A DNA stretch of 64,000 bases from Vitellaria paradoxa (lineage: Eukaryota > Streptophyta > Magnoliopsida > Ericales > Sapotaceae): positions 36,868,862-36,932,861 of the forward strand of contig CM034233.1 in NCBI GenBank assembly GCA_019916065.1, given 5' to 3'. Both the position numbers and the translations under genes were made by a program. Positions 46,901 through 56,688 of the stretch are shown one piece after another. Under the pieces are notes generated by a model. The model was given only the letters and a program-made list of their open reading frames with translations, was not told where the DNA came from and did no database searches. How positions within the stretch are numbered: position 1 is the stretch's first letter; every line of letters starts with the position of its first letter.

Positions 46901-49621
46901 ATCTATCTAGAAGAGGAAGCCAAACCAATTCGTCAGATGCAACGACGACTCAATCCAAACATGAAAGAAGTGGTAAGAGCTGAAGTGTTGAAGCTACTTG
47001 ACGTAGGGATAATTTATCCTATCTCTGATTCTAAATGGGTAAGCCCTACACAGGTAGTTCCTAAGAAATCAGGTGTTATAGTAATTCGGAATGAGAAAAA
47101 TGAGTTGGTTCCAACTCGATTACAAACTGGTTGGCGAGTGTGTATCGACTATAGGAAACTTAATGCGGTTACACGAAAGGATCATTTTCCTCTTCCCTTT
47201 TTAGATCAAGTTTTAGAAAGAGTAGCTGGCCATACTTACTATTGTTTTTTAGATGGCTATTCCGGATATTACCAGATAGAGGTAGCCTTAGAGGACCAAG
47301 CTAAAACCACTTTTACTTGTCCTTTTGGTACCTTCGCATATAAAAGAATGCCTTTTGGTTTATGCAATGCTCCAGCTACTTTTCAACGCTGCATGATGAG
47401 TATCTTTAGTGAAATGGTAGAAGAAATAGTTGAGGTTTTCATGGACGATTTCTCTGTGTATGGAGATTCATTTGAGCAGTGTCTAAAGAATCTTGAGTTA
47501 GTTTTGGCACGATGTGAGGAAAAGAACCTAGTGTTAAATTGGGAGAAGTGTCATTTTATGGTCACCCAAGGAATTGTATTAGGACACATTGTATCTTAAG
47601 AAGGCATCCGGGTAGATCAAGCCAAAGTCGAGTTGATCCAAAAATTACCCACTCCTCAATCTGTAAGGGATACTAGGTCATTCTTAGGGCATGCTGGGTT
47701 TTACAGACGGTTCATTCAATCTTTCAGTGAAATTTCTAAACCCTTGTGTCAGTTGTTGATGCAAGATACTCTATTTGAATGGACTCTACAGTGTCAAAAA
47801 TCCTTCGATGAACTCAAGGGTTGTCTCACCTCAGCCCCTATCCTTCAACCTCCTGACTAGTCACTCCCTTTTGAACTGATGTGTGATGCAAGTGATCATG
47901 CTATAGGAGCCATTTTAGGGCAGAGGAGGGACAAAAAGGCGCATGTTATTTATTATGCTAGTAAGACCTTAAACGAGGCCCAGAGAAATTATACGACAAC
48001 TGAAAAGGAATTGCTAGCAGTTGTTTTTGCCCTTGAGAAATTTCGACTTTATCTCATTTGTTCATCAGTGATCGTTTTCACCGATCATTCAGCGCTTAAA
48101 TACTTGTTGACCAAGCAAGAGGCCAAACCACGATTAATTCGATGGATATTGCTATTGCAAGAGTTTGACCTCGAAATTAGAGATAAAAAAGGTGTTGAAA
48201 ATGTTGTAGCAGATCATCTGTCACGTTTGCCAATGACAGTTTATTCACAGGATGAAACTCAAATAAACGATAGCTTTCTTGACGAACAATTGTTTAATGT
48301 AGGAGCGATAACAACATCCAATCCTCCTTGGTATGCTGATATTGCTAACTATCTAGTGATAGGGCAACTCCTGGAAGAATGGAACTATAAGGATAGGAAG
48401 AAATTCCTTAGAAAAGTACGTGTTTTCTTTTAGGATGATCCGTATTTATTTAAATATTGCCCTGATCAAGTGATACGCCGTTGTATTCTGGAGTGGGAAG
48501 TTTCAAGCATAATTGAGTTTTGTCACTCTCAAGCGTGTGGAGGCCATTTTTCCACTAACAAAACAGCTGCTAAAATCCTTTAATGTGGATTCTATTGGCC
48601 CACACTTTTTAAAGACGTGCATCATTTTTGCACTACATGTGATAGATATCAACGCTTGGGGAGTTTAACATGTAGGAACATGATGCCTTTATCCCCCATT
48701 ATTGTTTTAGAAATCTTTGATTGTTAGGGAATAGATTTCATGGGTCCCTTCCCAGTTTCATTTGGATATGAATTCATACTGGTTGGGGTTGATTATGTCT
48801 CTAAATGGGTGGAAGCAATTGCCACAAGAACCAATGATCATAAAGTTGTGCTCAAATTCCTTCACGAGAATATATTCTCACGTTTCGGGGTACCACGAGC
48901 AGTTATTAGCAATGGAGGTAAACATTTCTGCAACCAGCCAGTAGGAAATCTACTACACAGATATGGAGTAGTACATAAGGTAAGTACTGCATATCACCCC
49001 CAAACAAGTGGTCAAGTAGAGCTTGCAAATAGGGAAATTAAGCAAATTCTAGAAAAGACTGTTAATCCAAATCGCAAGGATTGGTCATTGAGGTTGATTG
49101 ATTCCCTCTGGGCATATCGCACTGCATATAAAACCACGTTGGGGATGTCACCGTATCGGTTAGTTTATGGTAAGCCGTGCCATTTGCCCGTAGAAGTAGA
49201 ACATAAAGCTTATTGGGCAATTAAGAAATTTAACCTTGATCTTGATGAGGCCAGGCTACACCGTAAATTACAGATTGCAGAAATGGAAGAGTTACGAAAT
49301 GATGCATATGAGAATGCACTAATCTCCAAGGAAAAGATAAAGAAAATACATGACCGGCATATTGCACGACGTTCATTTCATGAGGGGCAAAAGGTATTGC
49401 TTTATCGCTCACGACTTCACTTATTTCTAGGCAAATTGCAATCTAAATGGATGGGACCTTTCAATGTTACCCATGTAGCAGACCATGGAGCTATTGAGAT
49501 AGAAAACCCGGGCAATGGGAGTCGTTTTAAAGTCAATGGGCATAGACTAAAGCCTTATTTGGAGAATTTTATTGGTTTGGTTGAGACATGGGATCTTTTG
49601 GATCCCCCATCTAATGAGTGA
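43952..49621 (+). pseudogene. gag-pol: element C gag-pol polyprotein, nine in-frame stops
   Basis: One frame of 1890 codons from ATG 43952 to TGA 49619-49621. Domains: gag core (about 44190-44720, with HGMIQLLPTFYGM and KFFPPN); protease with LLDLGAS (Asp near codon 709); reverse transcriptase with FLDGYSGYYQI and FMDDF (codon 1164 on); RNase H with MCDAS (1310) and [11 protein letters not shown]; integrase with HHCC finger (HFCTTC, about 48628), Asp 1595, then Asn 1654 where the second catalytic Asp belongs (ISNGG), and Glu 1690 (D-35-E spacing kept); a C-terminal GPF-type segment. Stops at 44300 (TAG), 44406 (TAG), 45116 (TAA), 45362 (TAA), 47597 (TAA), 47858 (TAG), 48431 (TAG), 48581 (TAA) and 48725 (TAG). 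No frameshift in 5.67 kb. Several stops stand where the family has Trp, the others where Gln is plausible. Near 45300-45390 a unit (RNMDEIKG) is repeated three times. Confidence 0.95.
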
Positions 49622-50539
49622 TCCCGAATGATTAATTTGTTGTATCATACTTAGACTTAGGATAGATCTAATTTTTCATTAGTTTAGAATTTTAATTGTT
49701 AGGATGGATTTATTTTTTCTTATTTTGAATAATAGAGTAAAACAGAGGGGGATGATCTCTCTATGGTCCAGACCACCCATCCGCGGTTGGGACCACAGAA
49801 AGTGGTTGGAATTTTTTCTGAATTGGCACCATTCTGTGGTCCGGACTGGCCCCAAATGGTCCGGACCCTGCGGGTTTTTTTTCCCCAAATTCGGCAACTC
49901 ATTTCTTCTAATTTTCTCTCCCAAGTTCTTCTTCTCCCAAATTCTTTCTCCACCTTCACGGGCTTTTACAAGTTTCAACTAATTCGAGTCCCAGTTAGTG
50001 AGGAATTCGTCCCCCTCTTCGGATTTAAGCAAATTGAGGTACGTTTTTCAACTCCTTTCAAGCCTTAGGTGCCGAATTCTTCATATTTCTTCAACCCAAG
50101 CCTAGGGTTGAGTTTCTTCCTTCATGGTGTTCCAAACCATGGGGAAGTCGGAATTTTGCCTAGGGTGTGAAGTGTTAACATGCTCCTACTCCCTTTGCCG
50201 TGGGTTACACTTGGATCCCAAGAATTGGTTTGGTTATTGAGTTATGCTTTAATCTTGATATCAAACTCCTCGTTGTTCAGATTTTTTCAAATATTTTTAT
50301 TCAAATTGCTGTGTTGATTAAGGGATCCCATTTTAGGTGGATGTTGTATGGCCACCTAAATGATCAAAGTGAACCCATTCATGGTAGATAGGCACATTCA
50401 TGTATCTTTCCATCAAATAGTATTCTCACCATGAGTTGAATTTTCATAGTGCAAATAGTTTGGGGCCACTGAATTTGTGTGGACATAGGCTTGATTGGTT
50501 AAGTAATTCAATATCTTGTTGTGATGATCTGTAGCTCTC
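49622..50539 (+). other. element C spacer between pol and env-like ORF
   Basis: 918 bp. It contains a GC-rich box (49765-49880) with repeated TGTGGTCCGGAC / GTCCGGACC words related to the LTR palindrome. A T-rich and pyrimidine-rich part follows, possibly an intron or splice acceptor region for a subgenomic transcript. ORFs on both strands around 49680-50070 overlap one another and are not supported. Confidence 0.6.
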
Positions 50540-51631
50540 ATGGCTCCGAGGATTAAACATAGTGCCAACAGGAAACTCGGAACTTCTTCTTCTGATAGAA
50601 CCCGATTCTGGAGGGCAGAATCTGAGACTAGTTATGATGATATTTGGGCCCATAAACCTGTGGTTGTTGAGCGTTATTGGGAGATTGGACACTTTAGGAA
50701 GGAAGAATTCTTGTTGGAACAGAATTTTGAGGGGCGACAATGGCTTCACATTGCCAAATTCAATGCTTACTGTGTAAATGATTTAGTTCGAGAATTCTTC
50801 GCCAACTTCAAAGAAGGTTCAATTATCCGGAGACGGGGTAGAGAACACCTTATAAGTTGGGTCTGGGGGGTCGAGGTGATAGTAACACTGGATGATTTCG
50901 CTCAAGTGTTTCAATTGCCTCGCGTACAAAATCCTGAGTTCACATATCCAGCTGAGGGTACCCCACCTTTCCACATTGTAGTTTTAGAAATCTTATCAGA
51001 AGGACAGAAGTGGACAGCAGAGTATAGGAAACTAGTTTCAGCACTAAAAGATAAATATTGGGCCTTGCATATTTTTTCTTGTACCAACCTGATGTTGTAG
51101 AATAGGAATTCAGATTGTACTGCTATTCGAGCACGTCTGATGTATGCCATTGGGACAGGAATGACTTTAGATTTGCCTTCTTACTTATGGCATCAATTAG
51201 CATATGCTTGTGAGCATTCAGGATCTTTAACCGCTTTACCATTTGGAGGCGCTGTTACTGATATTTTTCGAAAGAAGGGAGCCCAGATTTCAGATGACTT
51301 ACCCATTGCCTTGGGATTACAACCTTTCAACATTACATCCTATGCTAAATCTCGAGGTATACTGAACAAGAAAAGAAAAACTGAAGACCCCGTGGAGGCT
51401 GGGCCGTCACAAGTTTTGGAGGATTCCGATGATGACCCAAATGTTACCAATGCGGAATTGGCAGAGCAACTTGGTGCATTGGCTGAGCGCATCACTCTGA
51501 TAGAGCAGAACCAATAAGAGGATCATCAACTACTGTTGCATATCACCCAATCCCAATAGACTCAAGGACACCTTTTCTAGACTATCTTAGATCATATTAG
51601 GGACTCTTTTCCACTTCCAGCCCCTCAGTGA
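50540..51631 (+). pseudogene. element C env-like ORF (putative plant transposon protein)
   Basis: A 364-codon frame from ATG 50540 to TGA 51629-51631, broken by TAG at 51098, TAA at 51515, TAG at about 51557 and TAG at about 51581, without frameshift. It opens basic and Ser-rich (MAPRIKHSANRKLG), then has RYWEIGHFRKEEFL, WGVEVIVTLDDFAQVFQLP, RARLMYAIGTGMTLDLPS and LAYACEHSG. This pattern is found in the ORF 3' of pol in Athila/Calypso elements (putative plant transposon protein family, PF20167 type). After an acidic hinge with KKRKTED it ends in a short coiled coil (AELAEQLGALAERITLIEQ). No signal peptide or transmembrane segment is seen, so an envelope role is not supported by this sequence. 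Confidence 0.75.
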
Positions 51632-51922
51632 AGGGACGATGTTGTACTTCTTTTTGGTTTTATTTTCTTTTTGGGAGTTTAGGACTAGGTCTGCACATTG
51701 TTCTTTGATATTCCTAAAACTTCAAAAATTTGTACTTTCTATTTTGGTTTTTGGAATTTGAAATATGTCTGATGTGATAGTTGTGCAGTTAATTTTTGTT
51801 TCGTTATTTCTTTTGATGTCTTTTTATCTTTCTTGCTTATGATTATCCTCTTATGGTTTCTAGCATTATCATCTATGTTCTTAAATATATTGTCTTATCT
51901 CTGCTGTAAGCACAAGTTCATC
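51632..51922 (+). other. element C spacer before acidic ORF
   Basis: T-rich 290 bp opening AAGGGACGATG. It ends TGCTGTAAGCACAAGTTCATC before the next ATG. It may hold an intron or leader; nothing decisive is seen. Confidence 0.45.
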
Positions 51923-52435
51923 ATGACTGGTCGTCCTACTTCTAATATTAATAATCCAGTGTTCAACGCTAACATTTTAATTGGAAGGAAATGTAAGTGG
52001 GAGAATTCACCTTATATATACAGTGAGGAGAGTGATTCTGACCAGTCGAAGGGTGACTTGGAATCATGGCCGAATGAGTGTTTTATTGAGAGTAATTCTT
52101 TGCCACTACCACTTATATTTCCCCCCTTTGTTCATATAAACCCTAACCAACTTCTTGAGGGACAATGGTGGGATGAGGCTGACCTTCAACTTCTTTTAGA
52201 TATGGAGTAGACTGAAATCACGATCCCAATTGATTGGCCTGATGCACCCACTTACGACACAGACATCGACATTAACTTGGAATTTGAGATGGGATATCAG
52301 GATATGCCTCCATTGACAATCTTTGAGGGTTCGAGTGCTAACAGTGAGATTGGAGCTGCGAGTGCTAACAATGCTAATGAATCAGATCATGATGATTTTG
52401 GCATTTCATTGCAATCTCTTTTTGATTTTCGTTAA
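51923..52435 (+). pseudogene. element C small acidic ORF of unknown function
   Basis: 171 codons from ATG 51923 (MTGRPTSNINN) to TAA 52433-52435, with one in-frame TAG at 52208 and no frameshift. The product would be strongly acidic. Visible features: a basic patch GRKCKWENSPYIY, then SEESDSDQSKGD, a Pro/Ile/Phe segment, QWWDEADLQLLLDM, a run of Asp/Glu with Trp and Pro, and a C-terminal SDHDDFGISLQSLFDF. I do not recognise a family. The frame is kept as well as in gag-pol, and its single stop is of the same TAG type, which suggests it was a real gene of the element. It could be a separate product or a late exon. Confidence 0.55.
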
Positions 52436-54536
52436 GCCTTAGCTACATTTGAAGCCAACTTAAGGTAATTCTTGACCTTCCTATTTATTTTATTCTGTTA
52501 CTTTTCATTTCGCTCCTCTTCGTATTAGTTCACTTTGTTGCATGTATATTATGAGTCACTTGCATTTAAGTTGGGGGGTATATTGGTTGCCTTTTCAGTG
52601 ACTTGACTACTGGGTGCATGCTTGGTTTAATTTGTGCTTTGTCCTTCTTTGTATCGTTTGTGGTTATTGTTTCATGCTCATCATCATGCTCACTATTGCA
52701 CACTACAGACCCACAAATGCATCATGGTTCTCACATTGAGGACAATGTGAATTTTAAGTTGGGGGGTAGGGTTCGCATGATGACCTTTTGTGCCAAAATT
52801 GCAAAATTTTAAAATTTTTGAGCAGCCTTAATCTTGAATACATGAATTTAGCACATTTGTACCTACATGTCCACCCTTTTGGTTTGGTTGAATGTGGAAT
52901 TGAGTGAACGAGTGATAAGTGAGTCTTGTTCAAGCATTAATAGGAAACCTAATTCAAGTGGAGTGTGTGATAACTTTGTGCATTTTTGGACTATCAATAG
53001 AAGAGTTTATGTGCTTAGGAGTTGATTTTCTTTAACATTGGTTAATTGAGCATTCTTGGACTAGGTGGAGACTTATACCCCTTAATGGTGAGCTTTTGAG
53101 CCTACTATCCTTTTCTTGAGGGGTTGCACATAATCACAGCTCTTTTATTCTTCACTTTGGTTTCCAATGCACCAATTGCATCACACACACTTGCATTAGT
53201 TTCACTTGGCATATTATGAGTTGTTGCAAGCTTTGAACATGATGCTAGGCCATCTTTGCTATTGTTGGCCTCTTTATCCTTTCTTGGTTATGAATTATTC
53301 TAGGAATCAACTTGAAGCCTCTTAAATAAAGTATGTGATATATTTATGTATTTTTCTTGGTTCCCACCTCATATGTTATCCCTTAGCCTCATTCACACAC
53401 TATAAGCCTTACCCTCACATGTCTTGGGTTGTAAAAGTGCCTCAATGTCAATGATATGAATGGGGGAGCATATTGGGAGAAAATTTTGGGCGGAGAATTC
53501 AGCTTATGTTTATTTCATTATTTCGCAAAAAATAACAAATAAAAAAAACAAAAAAAAAACACCAAAAAAAAAGAAAAAAATTAAAAAAAAACAAAAAAAA
53601 GAAAAAAAGAATAAAAAAAAAGAGAGAAAAAAAAAAGAAGAAGAAAAACAAATTATCATTCCTTTTGTTTATGGAATTATGGGACTTATACATTATTTAC
53701 AACCATTGCAATTGTCCCAAAGGTAGTATTTAGTGTGAATAAGCTTCTTGTTGGGATCCTTGTTGGGGTTTAGAAAGGAAATGGGTAGTTCGGGACTTGT
53801 GCGCACTTAAGCATATTTATCCCAAGACATGTGCTTTGATTTCCATATCCTCCATTGTTAACCATTACCCCTGGCCAAGTTACAACCAAAACAAAGACCT
53901 AGTAGATTCTAAGCAAGCAACTCTTGTATTGTGCATGTAGTGGTCTTATGTAGGTTGTGTGGTGTGATCTCTTACATTTGCATTGGAACATGGTTATGAG
54001 CTGTCCACTTTGAATTTCATTTCAGTTCACTCACTTATTTGTGGGGTTATGTGCAACTAGGATAGCAGTATATGCTAATAGGGATGTGTGAACCCTTGAT
54101 GAGTGAATTCCTTTTTTATGAGTGGTACCTTGTGAGCATTTGAAGTCAAAACCTAGCTCTATTTATGCTCTTACAACCTTGTTGAATGAATGAAACAATT
54201 TTGCACACATGCTCTTTCTATTTTGATAGTCCATGCATTAATGCTTAGCACTTGGGAATTACACATGATATTTGGGTTTTGTGACTTGTTGAGCTTAAAC
54301 TTAATTCATCTTTGATCTTGATCACTTTTTGACACTTTGAGACCGTGCCATAGAATTTTGTGGGTAGATTCACTACAAACCCTCACAAGACCTTACTCGT
54401 CCACTAGGGGGAACCTAAGGGTTTAAAGGGCTTGCTGCACGTAGCTAAGTGTAGCCGTGTTTCCAACGAAAAGAGAAATAGGATGGTAGTTGCATTTCAT
54501 TTTAATAAAGGGCATTGCTAGGGACTAGCAACGTTC
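52436..54536 (+). other. element C long 3' untranslated region
   Basis: No supported gene. Two extra polypurine-like words, AAGTTGGGGGGT, stand at 52568-52579 and 52756-52767, the second after ATTGAGGACAATG, a phrase common in Athila 3' regions. A long A-rich tract lies at 53527-53650; the Lys-rich and Phe-rich ORFs predicted over it are low-complexity artefacts. Confidence 0.65.
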
Positions 54537-54549
54537 AAGTTGGGGGGTG
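54537..54549 (+). promoter_or_regulatory. polypurine tract, element C
   Basis: AAGTTGGGGGGTG directly before TGATTACAC of the 3' LTR. The same word occurs twice further upstream. Confidence 0.88.
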
Positions 54550-56280
54550 TGATTACACTTGAAAAGTGTAATTACAAACTCCACGTTTTCATCGTTATTA
54601 AGGTAATTGAGTACTTTATTTTGAAGAATTATCATTATTTTGTCACTTATAAGGTTTGTTTTCTTAATTGCAGGGAAAACGGTGAATTAAATGAAGAAGA
54701 TAGTGGCTTTGGAGATGAAGGGGAGGATATCGAACCAACTTTGTTCAGGATGGCCCAGAGTACCCCAAGGACTTAGCGGCAAGTGAGGAGCAAAAGTGCA
54801 GAAAACAAGGCTTCTGTGGTCCGGACCACTTGGCGCACGGTCCGGACCACAGTATGGTGGAACGTCGCGCGGGCAATTTAAAGTTTTAGGGTTTTTTCTA
54901 CAAGATATAAAAAGATTGCTTGAGTGCCGACTTGAGGAGGCTCCTTCTTCTTCTTTTCTCTATATTTTTTTCATTCTTCTAGAAAATTTTGAGAGTTTGT
55001 TTTGTTTACGTTGATGTTCTTACGTGGTTTCGGAGCTTTCATCGCATTCATTTCAGCAGTTACTATTTAGAGTTTTATTTCGAAGTTTATTTTAGAGTAC
55101 GTCACAATTCTTCCTTGGATTAATGATATTATTTGAATATTTGAAATAGAGGTTTGATTGATTTTGCATGTTTAGTTTTGATTTAGTCGTTTAATAATCT
55201 TGTTTCATTGTTTGATTTAGCGAATCCATTAAATATGTCTTCGATAAATATATTCGTTTCGTTTACAAGCATGCTACGTAGAAACCCTAGTTCTTAATTC
55301 AACGAATCAGGAAAGGGTAGTTTACTCTGATCTATGAGATGTACGTAGACCCTTCGCATGGTTTGAGAAAGCTCATGCATAGGGATCTACAGTTCTTAAA
55401 ACCTAATTCAGCTCTTTCAAAAACTTTCGAAAACGAAAACCTTTGACTATATTCTCCATAATCACTGGTAAAAGTTTTCGATTAAAAATTTTCTTAATAA
55501 TTTTGAAGAACTGAAAATTCAAATTTTGAATCTTAATTTGGATTAGTTTATTTCAGAAACATTCGAAAACGAAAACCTTTGACTATATTCTCTGTAATCA
55601 CTGGTAAAGGTTTTCGATTAAAATTTTCTTAATAATTTTGGATAAACTAGAAGAATTGGATTTGAATCCGAATTCGAATAGGATTGTTTGAAAACCCTTC
55701 GAAAACAGAAGTTTTTGACTATATTATCTGTAATCACTGGTAAAAGCTATTGATTAAAACTTTCTCAATAATTTTCAAACAAATCCTAATTTAGGTTTTA
55801 ACGTAAGTGTTACTACTCATCCCATAGTGAAGATGTAAACTACCTGGAATTGATAGTTGGATCAAGGACTTCTCAAATTTATTTGCTTATTAATTGAATT
55901 GCCTTCGTTTGATTTAATTTAAGTAATTACATTGCAGTTTTTATATTATATTATTTTGAAGCGCGTTTAAATTAGAAAAAAAATCCTTTTAGTTAATATT
56001 TAATTCATTGAAATCAAAAATCAAAAAGTTAAATTGCTGAATTTTTGTTAATAGGTTGTTAAGTTGTTTTAATTTGAATTTTAAATTTGCAAAACCCTAG
56101 GAATTAGTTTTAATTAATCTTCAAACTTAGTTTACATTCAAATTTAGGATTCCCATTATAACCTAGAAACTAAATAACATAGGCTCCCTGTGAATTCGAC
56201 CTCGGACTCACCGAGTTAAAACTACACCGCACACCCTTGCACTTGGGGGTTAATTTAGATGCACTTTCTAACAGCGGTCA
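54550..56280 (+). repeat. element C 3' LTR
   Basis: 1731 bp, collinear with the 5' LTR, carrying the palindrome at 54816-54829, TATA box at 54906-54914 and three tandem repeats (about 55380-55760). It ends AACAGCGGTCA and is followed by AATGC, not by the bases that precede the 5' LTR. Confidence 0.93.
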
Positions 56281-56565
56281 AATGCTTCAACTATTCGTAC
56301 ATTCTTCTTCTTCAAAAAAAAAAAAAAAACCTTGTCTTCAACTACTGAAATGAATCACGAGCATTATACCCTCTCATCGTCCTCTTATGTTATCCGATTG
56401 AGATTTTTCTCATCGATTCTTCTCTCTCTCTCTCTGTCTCCATCTCTTACTGAAATGAAATGGGAATGAAAATATCGGAGCATTTGTTTATATCTGAGGG
56501 TAATTTCGTCCTTTCATCTGAACTAATGGTGAAGTTAACACCGTTTCCCTTCTTTTTGGCACCAA
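56281..56565. other. MULE right arm
   Basis: 285 bp between element C and the right terminal repeat, with an A-run (56316-56331) and a CT microsatellite (about 56421-56442). No gene. Confidence 0.6.
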
Positions 56566-56679
56566 GGGGTTCCTTTAGTAATGTCAGTTAAAGAAGGAGA
56601 GGGTAGTGTCATTATAGAAACCTCAGGGGAGGTTTTCGTCGGTATCAGAAACCTCAGGGGAGATTAGTGAAATTTACCC
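56566..56679 (-). repeat. MULE right terminal inverted repeat
   Basis: Read on the minus strand it starts GGGTAAATTTCACTAATC and follows the left repeat closely for about 113 bp to GGAACCCC. Confidence 0.88.
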
Positions 56680-56688
56680 AAAATTAAA
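56680..56688. repeat. MULE target site duplication, right copy
   Basis: AAAATTAAA, identical to 19294-19302. Confidence 0.8.

Larger units (their letters stand above)
41953..56280 (+). mobile_element. element C: full-length Athila-like Ty3/gypsy element
   Basis: 14,328 bp: LTRs 41953-43684 and 54550-56280, tRNA-Asp-type primer site, gag-pol in one frame, an env-like ORF, a small acidic ORF, a long 3' region and polypurine tract. The protease motif DLGAS, FMDDF reverse transcriptase motif, primer site and extra ORFs 3' of pol fit the Athila lineage. The LTRs agree at about 97 percent over the first 460 bases compared by eye. Flanking bases ACAAT and AATGC are not a duplication, so one LTR or flank was probably exchanged by recombination. 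It has many in-frame stops but no frameshift. Confidence 0.92.
19303..56679. mobile_element. Mutator-like element (MULE) carrying captured gene, expanded by nested insertions
   Basis: Inverted terminal repeats at 19303-19415 and 56566-56679 with a perfect 9-bp duplication outside them mark one element 37,377 bp long. Removing the solo LTR with its nested CACTA and gypsy B (24691-41824) and element C (41953-56280) leaves about 5.9 kb. This comprises a GRF zinc-finger ORF, a MULE transposase on the minus strand, an exon of RAMP4 and short right-hand pieces. That size and content suit a transposase-bearing MULE that has also captured host DNA. All its ORFs are now broken, and four later insertions are stratified inside it. 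Confidence 0.8.

Noticed and set aside
43952..49621. Recoding of TAA/TAG as Gln to keep gag-pol alive
   Set aside because: Several of the stops sit where Trp is expected, and the integrase also lacks a catalytic Asp, so mutation explains the stops better than a changed code.
49680..50068. Four overlapping ORFs of 79-101 codons between pol and env-like ORF
   Set aside because: Mutually overlapping on both strands across the GC-rich box; no start context or motif.
53460..53726. Lys-rich plus-strand and Phe-rich minus-strand ORFs
   Set aside because: They lie over an A-rich low-complexity tract in the 3' region of element C; composition alone explains them.
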